A stretch of DNA of 55,103 nucleotides from Clostridiales bacterium DTU070 (GTDB taxonomy: Bacteria; Bacillota; Clostridia; DSM-8532), in the NCBI GenBank assembly GCA_001513105.1, contig LFSH01000044.1, positions 1 to 55,103 of the forward strand, read 5' to 3'. Of the stretch, positions 34,583-43,073 are shown one piece after another. Numbering within the stretch: the stretch's first letter is position 1; each line of letters opens with the position of its first letter. The translations under genes and the position numbers were made by a program. The notes below the pieces were generated by a model. That model was given only the letters and a program-made list of their open reading frames with translations, had not been told where the DNA came from and did not search any database.

Positions 34583-35050
34583 TTAATCAACCTGGGTTGT
34601 CAGGAATATGGGCAGGGTCATCTGCTCAATCTGGTCCAGGAGCTCCTCAAGTTCGTCCATATGACGGTCTTCATCGTTCAGAATCTGTATGAGAATATCC
34701 CTTGTTGCGTGGTCACGCACTTCTCCTGCAAGCGCTATGGCATCATTATATGCCTTAATTGCTCTTTCCTCAGCAGCACGGTCATATTCAACCTGGGTTG
34801 GAACGTCCTTTCCAATATGAATATTACTCAGATCGGACACGATTGGTGTTCCGCCGAGAAACAGGATCCTTCCTATTAGTTTTTCGGCATGCTTCATTTC
34901 TTCAATTGACCGTTTTTCGAACCCTTCATGCAATTTGCCATAACCCCAGTCTTCGCACATTTCGGCGTGTACTATGTACTGGTTGATGGCCGCAAGTTCG
35001 TCTGCGAGTAAAGCATTAAGCGTTTCAATAAGTTTCTGGTTTCCTTTCAT
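34583..35050 (-). CDS. bfr: Bacterioferritin
   Basis: A 155-residue ferritin-like protein. Ferroxidase ligands are E18, E51, H54, E94, E127 and H130. M52 in EEMKHAEK is the typical haem-ligand methionine of bacterioferritins. It oxidises and stores iron as a 24-mer shell and protects against peroxide. The ATG at 35050 follows AAGGAGAGG. The bases just before it, CATAAGTATAACT, partly match the palindrome at the fprA promoter. Confidence 0.95.
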   Translation of the reverse strand: MKGNQKLIETLNALLADELAAINQYIVHAEMCEDWGYGKLHEGFEKRSIEEMKHAEKLIGRILFLGGTPIVSDLSNIHIGKDVPTQVEYDRAAEERAIKAYNDAIALAGEVRDHATRDILIQILNDEDRHMDELEELLDQIEQMTLPIFLTTQVD

Positions 35051-35343
35051 AAGTATAACTCCTCTCCTTTGAATAATATCTTTTTTTGACAGACTAAACT
35101 GACCCATCTTTTTTACTGATTACAACCTAATAAAGTTTTTGGGTGTATAATTTTATTGTACCACTCTTTAGCGAAACATTAACTAATTTTTGCAACAACC
35201 GGGAAAATCATTTACACTGTTCATTTCTTTTGTCCTGTGAAACAACTGCGGTATCCTCTCCTGCCATTATTCAATATTTCCGGCGATCCTCAGGATTTCT
35301 TTTACCGACATATCAATATCTTCATATGTCGTCTTTTATGAGC

Positions 35344-35778
35344 TTACGCTAATCCTCTTGTCTTTCCACTTTTTATTTGCGAAAACTTAAATCCTAACGA
35401 AATCCAGAATCTTTTAGCGCCTGTGTTCCCGGTCATTATCCCTATTCGGACCTTATTAAACCCCCGCTTTTTCAGTTCCTCCTCAAACAGATTATAAACC
35501 TTTTTCCCGTATCCCTTAGAATGGTAATCCGCGTGAATCATCAGTAAACCTATCCAGGGACAATTGTCATTCGGGTTATTTTCCAGGAAATCAATTATTC
35601 CAATATACCTGTTTTCAAGATATACAAGGTAGCTTTCAGTATTCCCGTTAAGAAACATGTTTTCAGCTTCCTCTGCTGTTCGCACAGGATTACCGTTTTC
35701 AAGGATATTATAATGCGTATTTGGATTGAGTATTTCCATTGCAGTATCCAGTAAATCTTCGGTAACAGGACAAAACAT
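35344..35778 (-). CDS. GNAT-family N-acetyltransferase
   Basis: A 144-residue protein with ILMIHADYHSKGYGKKVY-type acetyl-CoA loop (SKGYGK) and NTGAKRFWISLGF near the C-terminus. The substrate is unknown. Confidence 0.85.
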   Translation of the reverse strand: MFCPVTEDLLDTAMEILNPNTHYNILENGNPVRTAEEAENMFLNGNTESYLVYLENRYIGIIDFLENNPNDNCPWIGLLMIHADYHSKGYGKKVYNLFEEELKKRGFNKVRIGIMTGNTGAKRFWISLGFKFSQIKSGKTRGLA

Positions 35779-35845
35779 TATAAATGCTGCCTCCTTGTTT
35801 TTCAGGAGGACCTGCCAGGAGGGCGGTTCAAAGCCACTGAAAAAC

Positions 35846-35866
35846 TGGCATTATTGAAAAATGCCA
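35846..35866. terminator. Small hairpin near a hypothetical gene
   Basis: Arms TGGCATT / AATGCCA around a 7-base loop, in the gap between two leftward genes. A weak stop or processing site for the 96-residue gene. Confidence 0.35.
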
Positions 35867-35984
35867 ACAAGGGTCTGCTGGTTAAAGGCTTTGATTTACA
35901 AGTTAAGAGTGATAGCGGCACTGAGCAGTTCTGTTGAAACCATTACAAATCAATGCTGCTGAAAGAACCGTCCCATGCCATGCC

Positions 35985-36275
35985 CTACGCTGTTTTCAGT
36001 AATGCAATTGCTCTTTTATACAGCGGATCAAATTCACAACCACAGCTTCCACAGTCTTTGTCAGCCTGTTCAATGGCCGCAAGCAGCTCTTTTTCATCCC
36101 CGTTTCCATCAAGCCATGCTTTTGACGGGCCGGCAATTAAGTCCCATCCTGACTCGGCAAACTTTGTCAGGATCCTGGTTAACTCTTCGCGACTGCTATT
36201 TTCCACTTTACCTTCTCCTTCCTTTTTTAAAACCTGTTTTTCAATTTCACTGTCACTAAATACAACTTCAAGCAT
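35985..36275 (-). CDS. Hypothetical 96-residue protein with C-terminal cysteines
   Basis: A 96-residue acidic, helical protein that ends DCGSCGCEFDPLYKRAIALL. The three clustered cysteines suggest metal or disulphide chemistry, but no family is recognised. GGTGGTG precedes the ATG. Confidence 0.6.
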   Translation of the reverse strand: MLEVVFSDSEIEKQVLKKEGEGKVENSSREELTRILTKFAESGWDLIAGPSKAWLDGNGDEKELLAAIEQADKDCGSCGCEFDPLYKRAIALLKTA

Positions 36276-36464
36276 AATTTCACCACCCCGGTAAATTTTA
36301 GACCTGCCATATCACACAAGGTCGTATCTTTATCCGTGCTTTAAATATACTTTCTTTAAATATCGGAAACTGCTCATTTATCTCAGAATTTGCAATCAAT
36401 CTCCGGTATATCACCCGGACTGTTGAAAAAATACTTTTTTCCCTGGTTTACCCGAATGCAAATT

Positions 36465-37163
36465 CTAATATAAATAATCGGTCAGTTTATCAAGGGATAT
36501 TATTCTTTTCTCTATATTTCTGTAATTGCACGCTTTATCAAGTAACACGGCATCAAACCCATATTTAAGCGGCCCTTCATAGTCGCAGATATAATCATCT
36601 CCTACAAATAGTATTTCTTCTTTCGGTACCTTTGCCAGTTCCAATGCTGCATCATATATTTTATAATGCGGTTTTCTCCATCCGGCTTTTATGGAAGTAA
36701 CAACAAAATCAAAATACCTGTCAATGCCGTTAATTTCAAGAAGCTCTTCTATCCCGCCTTCCACCATGAAGTTTGATACAATCCCAAGCCTGTATTTTCC
36801 GGATAACTCAGACAGAACTGACCTGACGTTATCATATACAATACAGTTTGATTTATAATTTCTCCAATAATTGACTGAAAGCGCTTTGGTCACATTTTCC
36901 ATAACATTGCTGTCATCAGTCAGCTGCCCTGCCATATATTCAAATCTTTCAAACAGATTATATTCCTGAAGCTCCTTATAACGCTTCTTCAGTTCATCCT
37001 TTATCTTGGCATACTGTTCAGCAAAAGAGTCAAAACCATCCCATAGGTATTCATATCCGCATCCGGCATAAACCCAGTATGAATAGAGCCTTTCGTCCGG
37101 TTTTTTAATGACATCAACTACAGTTTCCATGCAGTCAAACAGTATGTATTTGTAACTCGACAT
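36465..37163 (-). CDS. HAD-family hydrolase with altered motif I
   Basis: A 232-residue HAD protein. Motif I is FDCMETVVD instead of FDxDGTxxD: the nucleophile Asp is present but the second Asp is Met. Motif II is VSNF, followed by K of WRKPH and motif IV VGDDYICDYEGP. Loss of the second Asp usually changes the enzyme from phosphatase to another hydrolase (for example dehalogenase or phosphonatase) or lowers activity. The substrate is unknown. Confidence 0.82.
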   Translation of the reverse strand: MSSYKYILFDCMETVVDVIKKPDERLYSYWVYAGCGYEYLWDGFDSFAEQYAKIKDELKKRYKELQEYNLFERFEYMAGQLTDDSNVMENVTKALSVNYWRNYKSNCIVYDNVRSVLSELSGKYRLGIVSNFMVEGGIEELLEINGIDRYFDFVVTSIKAGWRKPHYKIYDAALELAKVPKEEILFVGDDYICDYEGPLKYGFDAVLLDKACNYRNIEKRIISLDKLTDYLY

Positions 37164-37525
37164 TTAGACCTCCATATTTTTCCGAAATATATCTTATCGT
37201 TTATTCCGGCTTTTGCATATAAGCCGGCGTATCACCGACATATACGGTTTTATAGCGGTAATCGTAACTGTTAAAACCAAGTGCAAAATAAAATTTAAAT
37301 ATTTAGTATATATTAACAGATTCAGGAAATATGGCAAGTGTGTTTTATTTGAATAATAATATTCAGGGAAAGGTGTTAACTATTTAAAAACGCATATGAA
37401 TGCTTTAAATCAATAGAATTATTAGAAAAAAAACTCAATAATAACCGAATTTCTGATAAAGTAAATTCCGATAGCCATTTATGTAAACGGCAAATGCATT
37501 TTAAAGATTGATAATACTGCTGCCT
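37164..37525. other. Intergenic region with a start-less coding-like run
   Basis: A plus-strand frame at about 37379-37511 runs 43 codons without a start, containing LFKNAYECFKSIELLEKK. It ends just before the small lipoprotein gene. It could be a gene remnant or chance in AT-rich DNA. Nothing else is recognised. Confidence 0.3.
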
Positions 37526-37672
37526 TCATCCATCCTGCTTCATTAAACCTGTATATCCTGAGGCACCATTACCGGTATCAGAGAAATCCTGCCCGGTCTG
37601 TTCCTGGGAATCAGTGCACCCGCAGATTAGTAAAATCAATATGAGAAAAACACATATTAATCCTTTTTTCAT
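37526..37672 (-). CDS. Small lipoprotein, 48 residues
   Basis: Too short for most gene finders, but the signals are clear. GTGAGGAG lies 7 bases before the ATG. The signal peptide MKKGLICVFLILILLICGC ends in the lipobox LICGC. A Gln/Gly/Asp-rich tail of about 29 residues follows. It would be attached to the outer face of the membrane. The function is unknown. Confidence 0.65.
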   Translation of the reverse strand: MKKGLICVFLILILLICGCTDSQEQTGQDFSDTGNGASGYTGLMKQDG

Positions 37673-37899
37673 ACTTTTCTCCTCACAATGTAATTAAAAC
37701 AAAAAAACACAGTTATTTTGAAAAGCTGCCACATGGCAGGGTTACACTACCTCATCAAAATAAATAACAATTTATCCCGGTATTTTGTTACAGTATTCTG
37801 GTGATTACGACAAATTTATGATTTTTTTTAAAAATATACATCGTATTTATAGCTTTATCCCGGACAAAATAAAACCAAACAGACAAAGAGGTGATAAAG

Positions 37900-38121
37900 T
37901 TGGCAAGTCGAAGAACTCCGTTGGTTCCTTCAAAAAAAGAAGCATTAAACAGGTTCAAAATTGAATGCGCAAAAGAAATTGGCTACGAGCAGTTTGTCAA
38001 GGAAAACAACGACCATTATAAAGGAGACCTGCCTTCCTATGTAAACGGCAAGCAGGGCGGTCCCATAGGAGGACAAATGGTTAAGCGCATGATTCAAATG
38101 GCTGAAGAAATGCTTCAATAA
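37900..38121 (+). CDS. Alpha/beta-type small acid-soluble spore protein
   Basis: A 73-residue SASP that coats spore DNA. It contains ALNRFKIECAKEIGYEQF, the GPR protease-site region, and GGPIGGQMVKRMIQMAEEML near the end, the conserved DNA-binding block. The start is a TTG (MASRRTPL) after GAGGTGA; a GTG at 37891 is an alternative. CATCGTA at 37839-37845 fits a sigma-G type -10. It shows that the organism forms spores. Confidence 0.92.
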   Translation: MASRRTPLVPSKKEALNRFKIECAKEIGYEQFVKENNDHYKGDLPSYVNGKQGGPIGGQMVKRMIQMAEEMLQ

Positions 38122-38151
38122 TGAATAATGTTATACTTAGTTCATACAATC

Positions 38152-38186
38152 GAAGCGCCGTGGATTATTGAAATCTGCAGCGCTTC
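38152..38186 (+). terminator. Hairpin after the SASP gene
   Basis: GAAGCGC (38152-38158) pairs with GCGCTTC (38180-38186), extended by GATT/AATC pairs inside. A short T-rich run follows. Confidence 0.55.
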
Positions 38187-38232
38187 TTCCGGCACTTTTT
38201 AGCTCCTGTACTATCTTTTCCACTGTTCTTAT

Positions 38233-38436
38233 TTAGTTACTCCAGTCAAAAGATTCCTGACCATTCACAGCAAATTCTGAGCCATCAGCTTTATATAACA
38301 TCAGCCTTTATTTTAACCGCAAAGACTGCTTTGAATCAGTTGAAACATTTTGGAACTGAATTTTTAATGGGAGTTTTTCTTTAACAGGCCTGAGCTGAAG
38401 TCCCGGGGACTGTTTAATAAAATCTTTTTCAGAAGT
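38233..38436 (-). pseudogene. C-terminal remnant of an unknown protein
   Basis: A single minus-strand frame of 68 codons. It starts just after a TAG and has one internal TAA at codon 43. The residues read coding-like: DFIKQSPGLQLRPVKEKLPL before the stop, and KADGSEFAVNGQESFDWSN after it, ending in TAA. The strand-rich, Lys/Asn-rich character is that of an immunoglobulin-like or other beta domain. No start exists and the region borders the rightward rRNA methyltransferase gene, so its 5' part has been lost. Confidence 0.45.
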
Positions 38437-38502
38437 CTACCCCCACGTTGAAGGCAAAAAAGAACTGTGGTAAAATCAGCGCATAAAACTTTTTTCAGGG
38501 TG

Positions 38503-39738
38503 ATGCAGGTGAAACAGGAACGGCAGTATCCCAAAATAGTGATATCCCCCAAGGCGGAGCGCAGCGTCAGGGATGGGCATCCATGGATATACGGGGAAGA
38601 GATTCATAAAACAGAGGGCGTGCTGCAAAACGGCGGGCTGGTGGATGTATATGCCGGGAATGCCTTTATGGGTACGGGCTTTTACAACAGCGCCAGCAAG
38701 ATTACAGTCCGGCTCATTTCACGCAACGCCAACGATGTATTTGACGCCCGCTTTTGGCGACGCCGCGTGGAGTATGCCGTTCATTACCGTAAAACAGTCA
38801 TGCCTGGCGCGGACTTTACCTGCTGCCGTCTTATTCACGGTGAGGCTGACCAGATGCCCGGGCTGACAGTGGATCGTTACGGGAGCCTCCTGTCTGTGCA
38901 GATTACCTGCCTCGGAATGGAACTTGTCAAGGATACGGTATACCATGCCCTGTGGGACGTGCTTACTGAAATGGGTGAAACGGTAACAGGAATTTATGAG
39001 CGCAATGATATTGCCCTGCGTGCAAAGGAAAGTCTGCCGGAATATAAGGGCTGGTACAGGTCCGATGTCATACCGGTGCCCGAATCCGCCGTTACGGAGA
39101 TATGTGAAAACGGCGTGAGATACCTGGTAGATGTGGAAAACGGGCAGAAAACCGGCTTTTTCCTTGACCAGAAGTATAACCGTGCCGCTGTAGCCCGTAT
39201 TGCCTGTGGCAAGCGCGTTCTGGACTGTTTTTCCCACACCGGCTCCTTCGGCCTTAATGCGGCGCTGGGCGGGGCAGAGCATGTGACCTGCGTGGATGTA
39301 TCCCAGTCAGCCATTGACATGGCAAAAGAAAATGCCGTACGCAACGGGCTGGATCGAAAAATGGATTTCCTGTGCGAAGATGTGTTTGACCTTCTGACAA
39401 ACCTGACAGACCGGAAATGCCGTGACTATGACTTTATCATCCTTGATCCGCCGGCTTTTACCAAGTCTCGCAAGACAGTTAAGACCGCTGCCCGCGGGTA
39501 CAAGGAGATTAACCTTAAAGCCATGAAACTGCTGCCCCGTGGCGGATATCTTGCCACCTGCAGCTGCAGCCACTTCATGACAGATGAATTATTCCGGAAA
39601 ACACTGGCAAGCGCTGCAAAGGATGCCTCCGTATCCCTCAGGCAGATTGAAGCCCGCCAGCAGGCCCCGGACCACCCCATCCTGTGGAATGTTCCGGAGA
39701 CGAGCTACCTTAAGTTTTATATATTCCAGGTGGTGTGA
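38503..39738 (+). CDS. RlmI-family 23S rRNA (cytosine-C5) methyltransferase-like protein
   Basis: About 411 residues. An N-terminal PUA-like domain (KAERSVRDGHPWIYGEEI) is joined to a Rossmann methyltransferase: VLDCFSHTGSFGLNAALGG binds SAM, LDPPAFTKSRK is motif IV, and CSCSHFM carries the catalytic cysteine region. This is the RlmI (YccW) layout that methylates C1962 of 23S rRNA. Start: ATG at 38503 or GTG at 38509 after AGGGTG. Its GC content looks higher than that of flanking genes. Confidence 0.88.
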   Translation: MQVKQERQYPKIVISPKAERSVRDGHPWIYGEEIHKTEGVLQNGGLVDVYAGNAFMGTGFYNSASKITVRLISRNANDVFDARFWRRRVEYAVHYRKTVMPGADFTCCRLIHGEADQMPGLTVDRYGSLLSVQITCLGMELVKDTVYHALWDVLTEMGETVTGIYERNDIALRAKESLPEYKGWYRSDVIPVPESAVTEICENGVRYLVDVENGQKTGFFLDQKYNRAAVARIACGKRVLDCFSHTGSFGLNAALGGAEHVTCVDVSQSAIDMAKENAVRNGLDRKMDFLCEDVFDLLTNLTDRKCRDYDFIILDPPAFTKSRKTVKTAARGYKEINLKAMKLLPRGGYLATCSCSHFMTDELFRKTLASAAKDASVSLRQIEARQQAPDHPILWNVPETSYLKFYIFQVV

Positions 39739-39874
39739 CCAGTGTCCTGGAATCAGCATGTTTTCAACAGCAATGGCGTTTTCTCCGGTTAGCAGACGGA
39801 CTAACGTGATAAAACTTGAATTTACCAGGCCGTCCATCCAGGCAAATAATAAGAGCAATTGAGATGGTGTTTTT

Positions 39875-40309
39875 CTAATTGTTGATAGTTAGCATGGGGT
39901 CACCGCTTCCGAAATGATGTTTTATCTTCCCGTATACCAGGTTATCTTCTTCAATGCCTTCTAAATGCAGTATATCAATAACTTCAACCATCAGACATAC
40001 ACTGGCGTTGTTAATGAATAATGCGGAATCCATCAAGGTATAGCCCAGGTCCCTGAACTTATCCACTTCATCGGAATGATTGTTCCCCAATGTGTTCATT
40101 ACATTCGCCTGGTCTTTGCTCAGCACACTGACTCCTATAATATCTCCCTTTGAAATGTTCTTCCCGGTAGCACTTTGGGCTCCCAGTAGCATAACAATTT
40201 TGTCGTAATCAACCTGCGTTGCCCATGAGCAAATCATACCGTACTTCCGACCGTTTTTCTGAAAACAAACAGCATTCGCGCCATAGTGAAACGCCCTGAA
40301 CCCTTCCAT
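39875..40309 (-). CDS. Flavin reductase (DIM6/NTAB)-like protein
   Basis: A 144-residue split-barrel FMN-binding protein. It has RKYGMICSWATQVDYDKIVM, GDIIGVSVLSKDQANVM and CLMVEVIDILHLEGIEEDN, all typical of the flavin reductase-like domain. It may reduce flavin or act on small substrates. AAGGAAGGTGC precedes the ATG. A long leader and a promoter shared with two other genes lie upstream. Confidence 0.82.
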   Translation of the reverse strand: MEGFRAFHYGANAVCFQKNGRKYGMICSWATQVDYDKIVMLLGAQSATGKNISKGDIIGVSVLSKDQANVMNTLGNNHSDEVDKFRDLGYTLMDSALFINNASVCLMVEVIDILHLEGIEEDNLVYGKIKHHFGSGDPMLTINN

Positions 40310-40462
40310 ATTTCAGCACCTTCCTTTGTTTCTGTCAAAGTTATCATTGATTTGCCAACATTTTATCATTATTACGGCATATGGTCCCTCGCACATCCTC
40401 CAATATTTTTCCGTATCTTGGTTTCTGCAGATTTGATGTGTACATGCGTTTTGAATTTTAAG

Positions 40463-40526
40463 GCCTGCTTCTTTTTTCGAAGCAGGCATTAACGTGTATT
40501 TTACCATATTACTGATTACCATTCAA
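40463..40526 (-). promoter_or_regulatory. Promoter and leader hairpin, copy A of a shared element
   Basis: Read leftward: TTGAAT (40526-40521), 17 bases, TAAAAT (40503-40498), then a hairpin GCCTGCTTC / GAAGCAGGC (40487-40463) just after the start region. The block ATATGGTAAAATACACGTTA matches copies B (46.4 kb) and C (54.2 kb) outside the core promoter boxes too. Confidence 0.7.
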
Positions 40527-40594
40527 ATAACTGATTCTTTACCTCCTCGGGCAACAGCACACTCTTAGTTTTTCAGTCAGGCAGTAGATAAACA

Positions 40595-41887
40595 TCAAAC
40601 CGATTCGTGGTATTTGTATTTCCTTAGAATTCTTCCGAAAATCAGGCAAATTGCCATTCCCAATAATCCGAGGATGAATATCATCATACCTGCCCCGGAG
40701 CCCTTTCCCTGGCCAAACATCGTAACCATTATGCTTTCGGCAGAAACACGTTCCATTAACGGTTCACAGACTGCATCAACCATCCAGCCGCCAAAGAAAA
40801 ATCCAATGGGTATCGTGAAAAACTGCAGCGTGTTTCGGCATGAATATACTCTGCCCTGCATCTCTGCCGGTATAGTCGTTCTCACTATAACATCCAGGCT
40901 GGCACTCATCAGCGGAACAGGAAAATATCCCAGTATCTGCGCAATGCACCATGTGATCGGCGTTCTTGTCAGAGGCATCAGGAAGTTATCTGTCGTCAGC
41001 GAGAACAGCATTGTTACTACGATAAGACGTATCCGATCTTTTGGAGGCGGCAGAACAGATACTATCAGGCTGCCGGCAAGCATAGCGATTCCCACAAAGG
41101 AAGTGACGACTCCGAGGACTGCCTCTCCGCCATTCTCCCTGGGCAGGATAAACGCCGGGAGCACTGCGTCAAAAGCAGATGCAACAAAGTTGACCCCGGC
41201 CAGAAACAGGATCAGCATCAGTACCATTCTGTTCCGGTTCAGGCATTTAAGACCTGCCTTCGCAGATTCAATAAGTGTTTCCTTTTCTGCTGCAACAGAT
41301 ACTTCTACCGGTGGAATCTGTACAAAAAGCCATAACGCAAAAAAAGCGACTAAAAAAGTGCTTAAATCCACTGCTATTACAACATCCATACCACCCAGGG
41401 CATATAGCGACGTAGCGAGCATCGGATGCAGTATGGTGATAAGCGATCCGGAAAATGATCTCAGGCCGCTCGTCTTCTGGTAATACTTTTTCGGGGTAAT
41501 CAGCGTGTTAGCGACATCACTTGCAGGTCTCTGAACCGTGTTCATCAGGCCGTTTACCGCATTCAGCAGGAACAAATGCCAGGCACAGAGCATACCTGTT
41601 TTCAGGAGAATAAACACCAGCACCGTACAGCAAGCTGCTATTAAATCACAGACCAGCATTGTTTTTTTCTTGTCCCATTTGTCGGACAGCGCTCCGGCAA
41701 AAATGCTCACTAAAACATATGGAGCATAGGAACAAATGGACAAAAGTGCTGTTTTCAGTGCCGACCCGGTTTCCTGGTACAGCCAGAGAGTCAGCGCGAA
41801 GTTCGTCATTGCGCTGCCAAGCTGTGATAACCCTTGTGTGCTCCACAGTATGTAAAAATTCTTCAGCTCATGTATTCTGTTTTTCAT
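40595..41887 (-). CDS. MFS drug-efflux-type transporter
   Basis: A 430-residue, 12-helix major facilitator protein. SIFAGALSDKWDKKKTMLVC is the loop 2-3 motif A, and the family resembles the MefA/MFS_3 macrolide-type exporters. It likely pumps out a hydrophobic compound, perhaps an antibiotic. AAAGGAGC precedes the ATG. Upstream lies a long leader with a 12-codon ORF and stem-loops that suggest translation-dependent control. Confidence 0.85.
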   Translation of the reverse strand: MKNRIHELKNFYILWSTQGLSQLGSAMTNFALTLWLYQETGSALKTALLSICSYAPYVLVSIFAGALSDKWDKKKTMLVCDLIAACCTVLVFILLKTGMLCAWHLFLLNAVNGLMNTVQRPASDVANTLITPKKYYQKTSGLRSFSGSLITILHPMLATSLYALGGMDVVIAVDLSTFLVAFFALWLFVQIPPVEVSVAAEKETLIESAKAGLKCLNRNRMVLMLILFLAGVNFVASAFDAVLPAFILPRENGGEAVLGVVTSFVGIAMLAGSLIVSVLPPPKDRIRLIVVTMLFSLTTDNFLMPLTRTPITWCIAQILGYFPVPLMSASLDVIVRTTIPAEMQGRVYSCRNTLQFFTIPIGFFFGGWMVDAVCEPLMERVSAESIMVTMFGQGKGSGAGMMIFILGLLGMAICLIFGRILRKYKYHESV

Positions 41888-41945
41888 TTTGACTTTGCTC
41901 CTTTGACTTTAAATTAATTTTCTAATTATCAAAGTGCAAAGCCTG

Positions 41946-42028
41946 AGGATAACAGCCTATAAAGGCTCCATAGCTCCATGTAAGTATCCTCAAACCTTGC
42001 ATGGAGCTTCTGCGCTCATGAGAATCAT
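41946..42028 (-). promoter_or_regulatory. Leader peptide and stem-loops upstream of the MFS pump
   Basis: AAGGTGAGG precedes an ATG at 42028 that opens a 12-codon ORF, MILMSAEAPCKV, stopping at 41990. Codons 7-10 form one arm of a perfect 9-bp stem AGCTCCATG / CATGGAGCT (42008-42000 with 41980-41972). A second hairpin, AGCCT-ATAA-AGGCT, lies at 41954-41967, and AGGATA/TATCCT (41946-41951 with 41985-41990) can pair as an alternative. The arrangement is that of ribosome-mediated attenuation; no T-tract terminator is evident. Confidence 0.5.
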
Positions 42029-42131
42029 ATACCTCACCTTCCAATGTATTTCGAAATGGATAACAGGTTAATGCTCCAAACTCTGTGTTGCAGCCTTAAC
42101 CCGGTGCTATTCGAATTACTGCCTAAAGACT

Positions 42132-42160
42132 ATCATATCAGCAACCCAACCTGCCAACAA
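42132..42160 (-). promoter_or_regulatory. Promoter of the MFS gene
   Basis: Read leftward: TTGTTG (42160-42155), 17 bases, TATGAT (42137-42132). It gives a leader of about 240 bases, long enough for the leader ORF and stems. Confidence 0.45.
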
Positions 42161-42815
42161 ATAAAATCTGCCACTTAACTTCATCTTAATATTCCCAAAC
42201 CTTCAGCTGTATTTCTCCATTGGTTATATGTCGCCTTTCCTGCCGCCCTGCTACTTGAAACAGAATCTGACTTACACCCTGGATAGTTTTCCTGTTTGGC
42301 TCCAGGGCTATTACCGAATGTATTCTGCCTTCTTCTTTGCAGTTTTTACTTCTTTCTGTCCCCGTTTTATACATGCGGCAGTTACAGAGTAAAGGTTATT
42401 TTAATAATACAAAAAAACCTGCCTAAAGTTCATCAGCCAAAATTTTTATATTTGATTTTTCTCTTATTCATTGATATTATTTACGCAATTTTGATATATA
42501 ATTAACTGACCGGGAAGCACTAAAGGGTAATATAAGAATTGATAAATCCCCCGGGTTACATTTATCCACACAGCCAATTAAAATTTTATTGTGTTTCCAG
42601 CTGTTATTTAATATTTACAATTTTCAGCGTAAATGTTATTATATTACTTGAGAATACGGGTATCATATTGATGCTTGCAATGAAATGCTTTTAAGCCGGA
42701 GATGTTCATAACTATGAAAAGGAATAAAATTTTGCTCTTTTCAGCCTTTTCGGTTACGGATGAATTTCACGGCGTGGTTAAAAAGAAACCTGGCGGTATA
42801 TGCAGCGGAGGTAAT
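42161..42815. other. Intergenic region, no gene recognised
   Basis: About 650 bases with only short open frames and no ribosome binding sites or family resemblance. A 62-codon minus-strand frame at 42186-42374 looks like chance. It is AT-rich on its right half. Confidence 0.4.
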
Positions 42816-43046
42816 ATGAGAGAAACAGAAAGAAAAAGAAATACAGCAATTAGCTTATGTTACATCGTAATTATTGCATCTGCGATATGTATCATTGTAT
42901 TCATAGCGTTTTTGCTTCGATCATCAGAATCCAGCAGGTACTGGGACAAAAACTATGATTTCCTTGCCAGGTGTCTCACAGCCATCTTTACTTTAGGTAT
43001 AATTATTCCCCCGCTTTTAATAGCACGCATCAGAAAGAATAAATAA
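42816..43046 (+). CDS. Small two-helix membrane protein
   Basis: A 76-residue protein with membrane helices at about residues 11-31 and 47-68 and Lys/Arg ends (RERKRN at the start, RIRKNK at the end). GGAGGTAAT right before the ATG at 42816 makes this start better than an ATG further up. The family is unknown. Confidence 0.55.
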   Translation: MRETERKRNTAISLCYIVIIASAICIIVFIAFLLRSSESSRYWDKNYDFLARCLTAIFTLGIIIPPLLIARIRKNK

Positions 43047-43073
43047 GACTTTAATATGAAGCTGAATTGCATT

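Noticed and set aside
35267-35341. Short minus-strand coding-like run (TYEDIDMSVKEILRIAGNIE) after a GNAT gene
   Set aside because: Only about 24 codons, no start, and no firm family match; possibly a gene tail but too short to call.
37379-37511. 43-codon plus-strand frame in an AT-rich gap
   Set aside because: No start codon at its head and lysine/asparagine-rich composition expected by chance in AT-rich DNA; noted only as a possible remnant.
42186-42374. 62-codon minus-strand frame upstream of the MFS leader
   Set aside because: No ribosome binding site, no conserved pattern, and it overlaps the leader promoter region.
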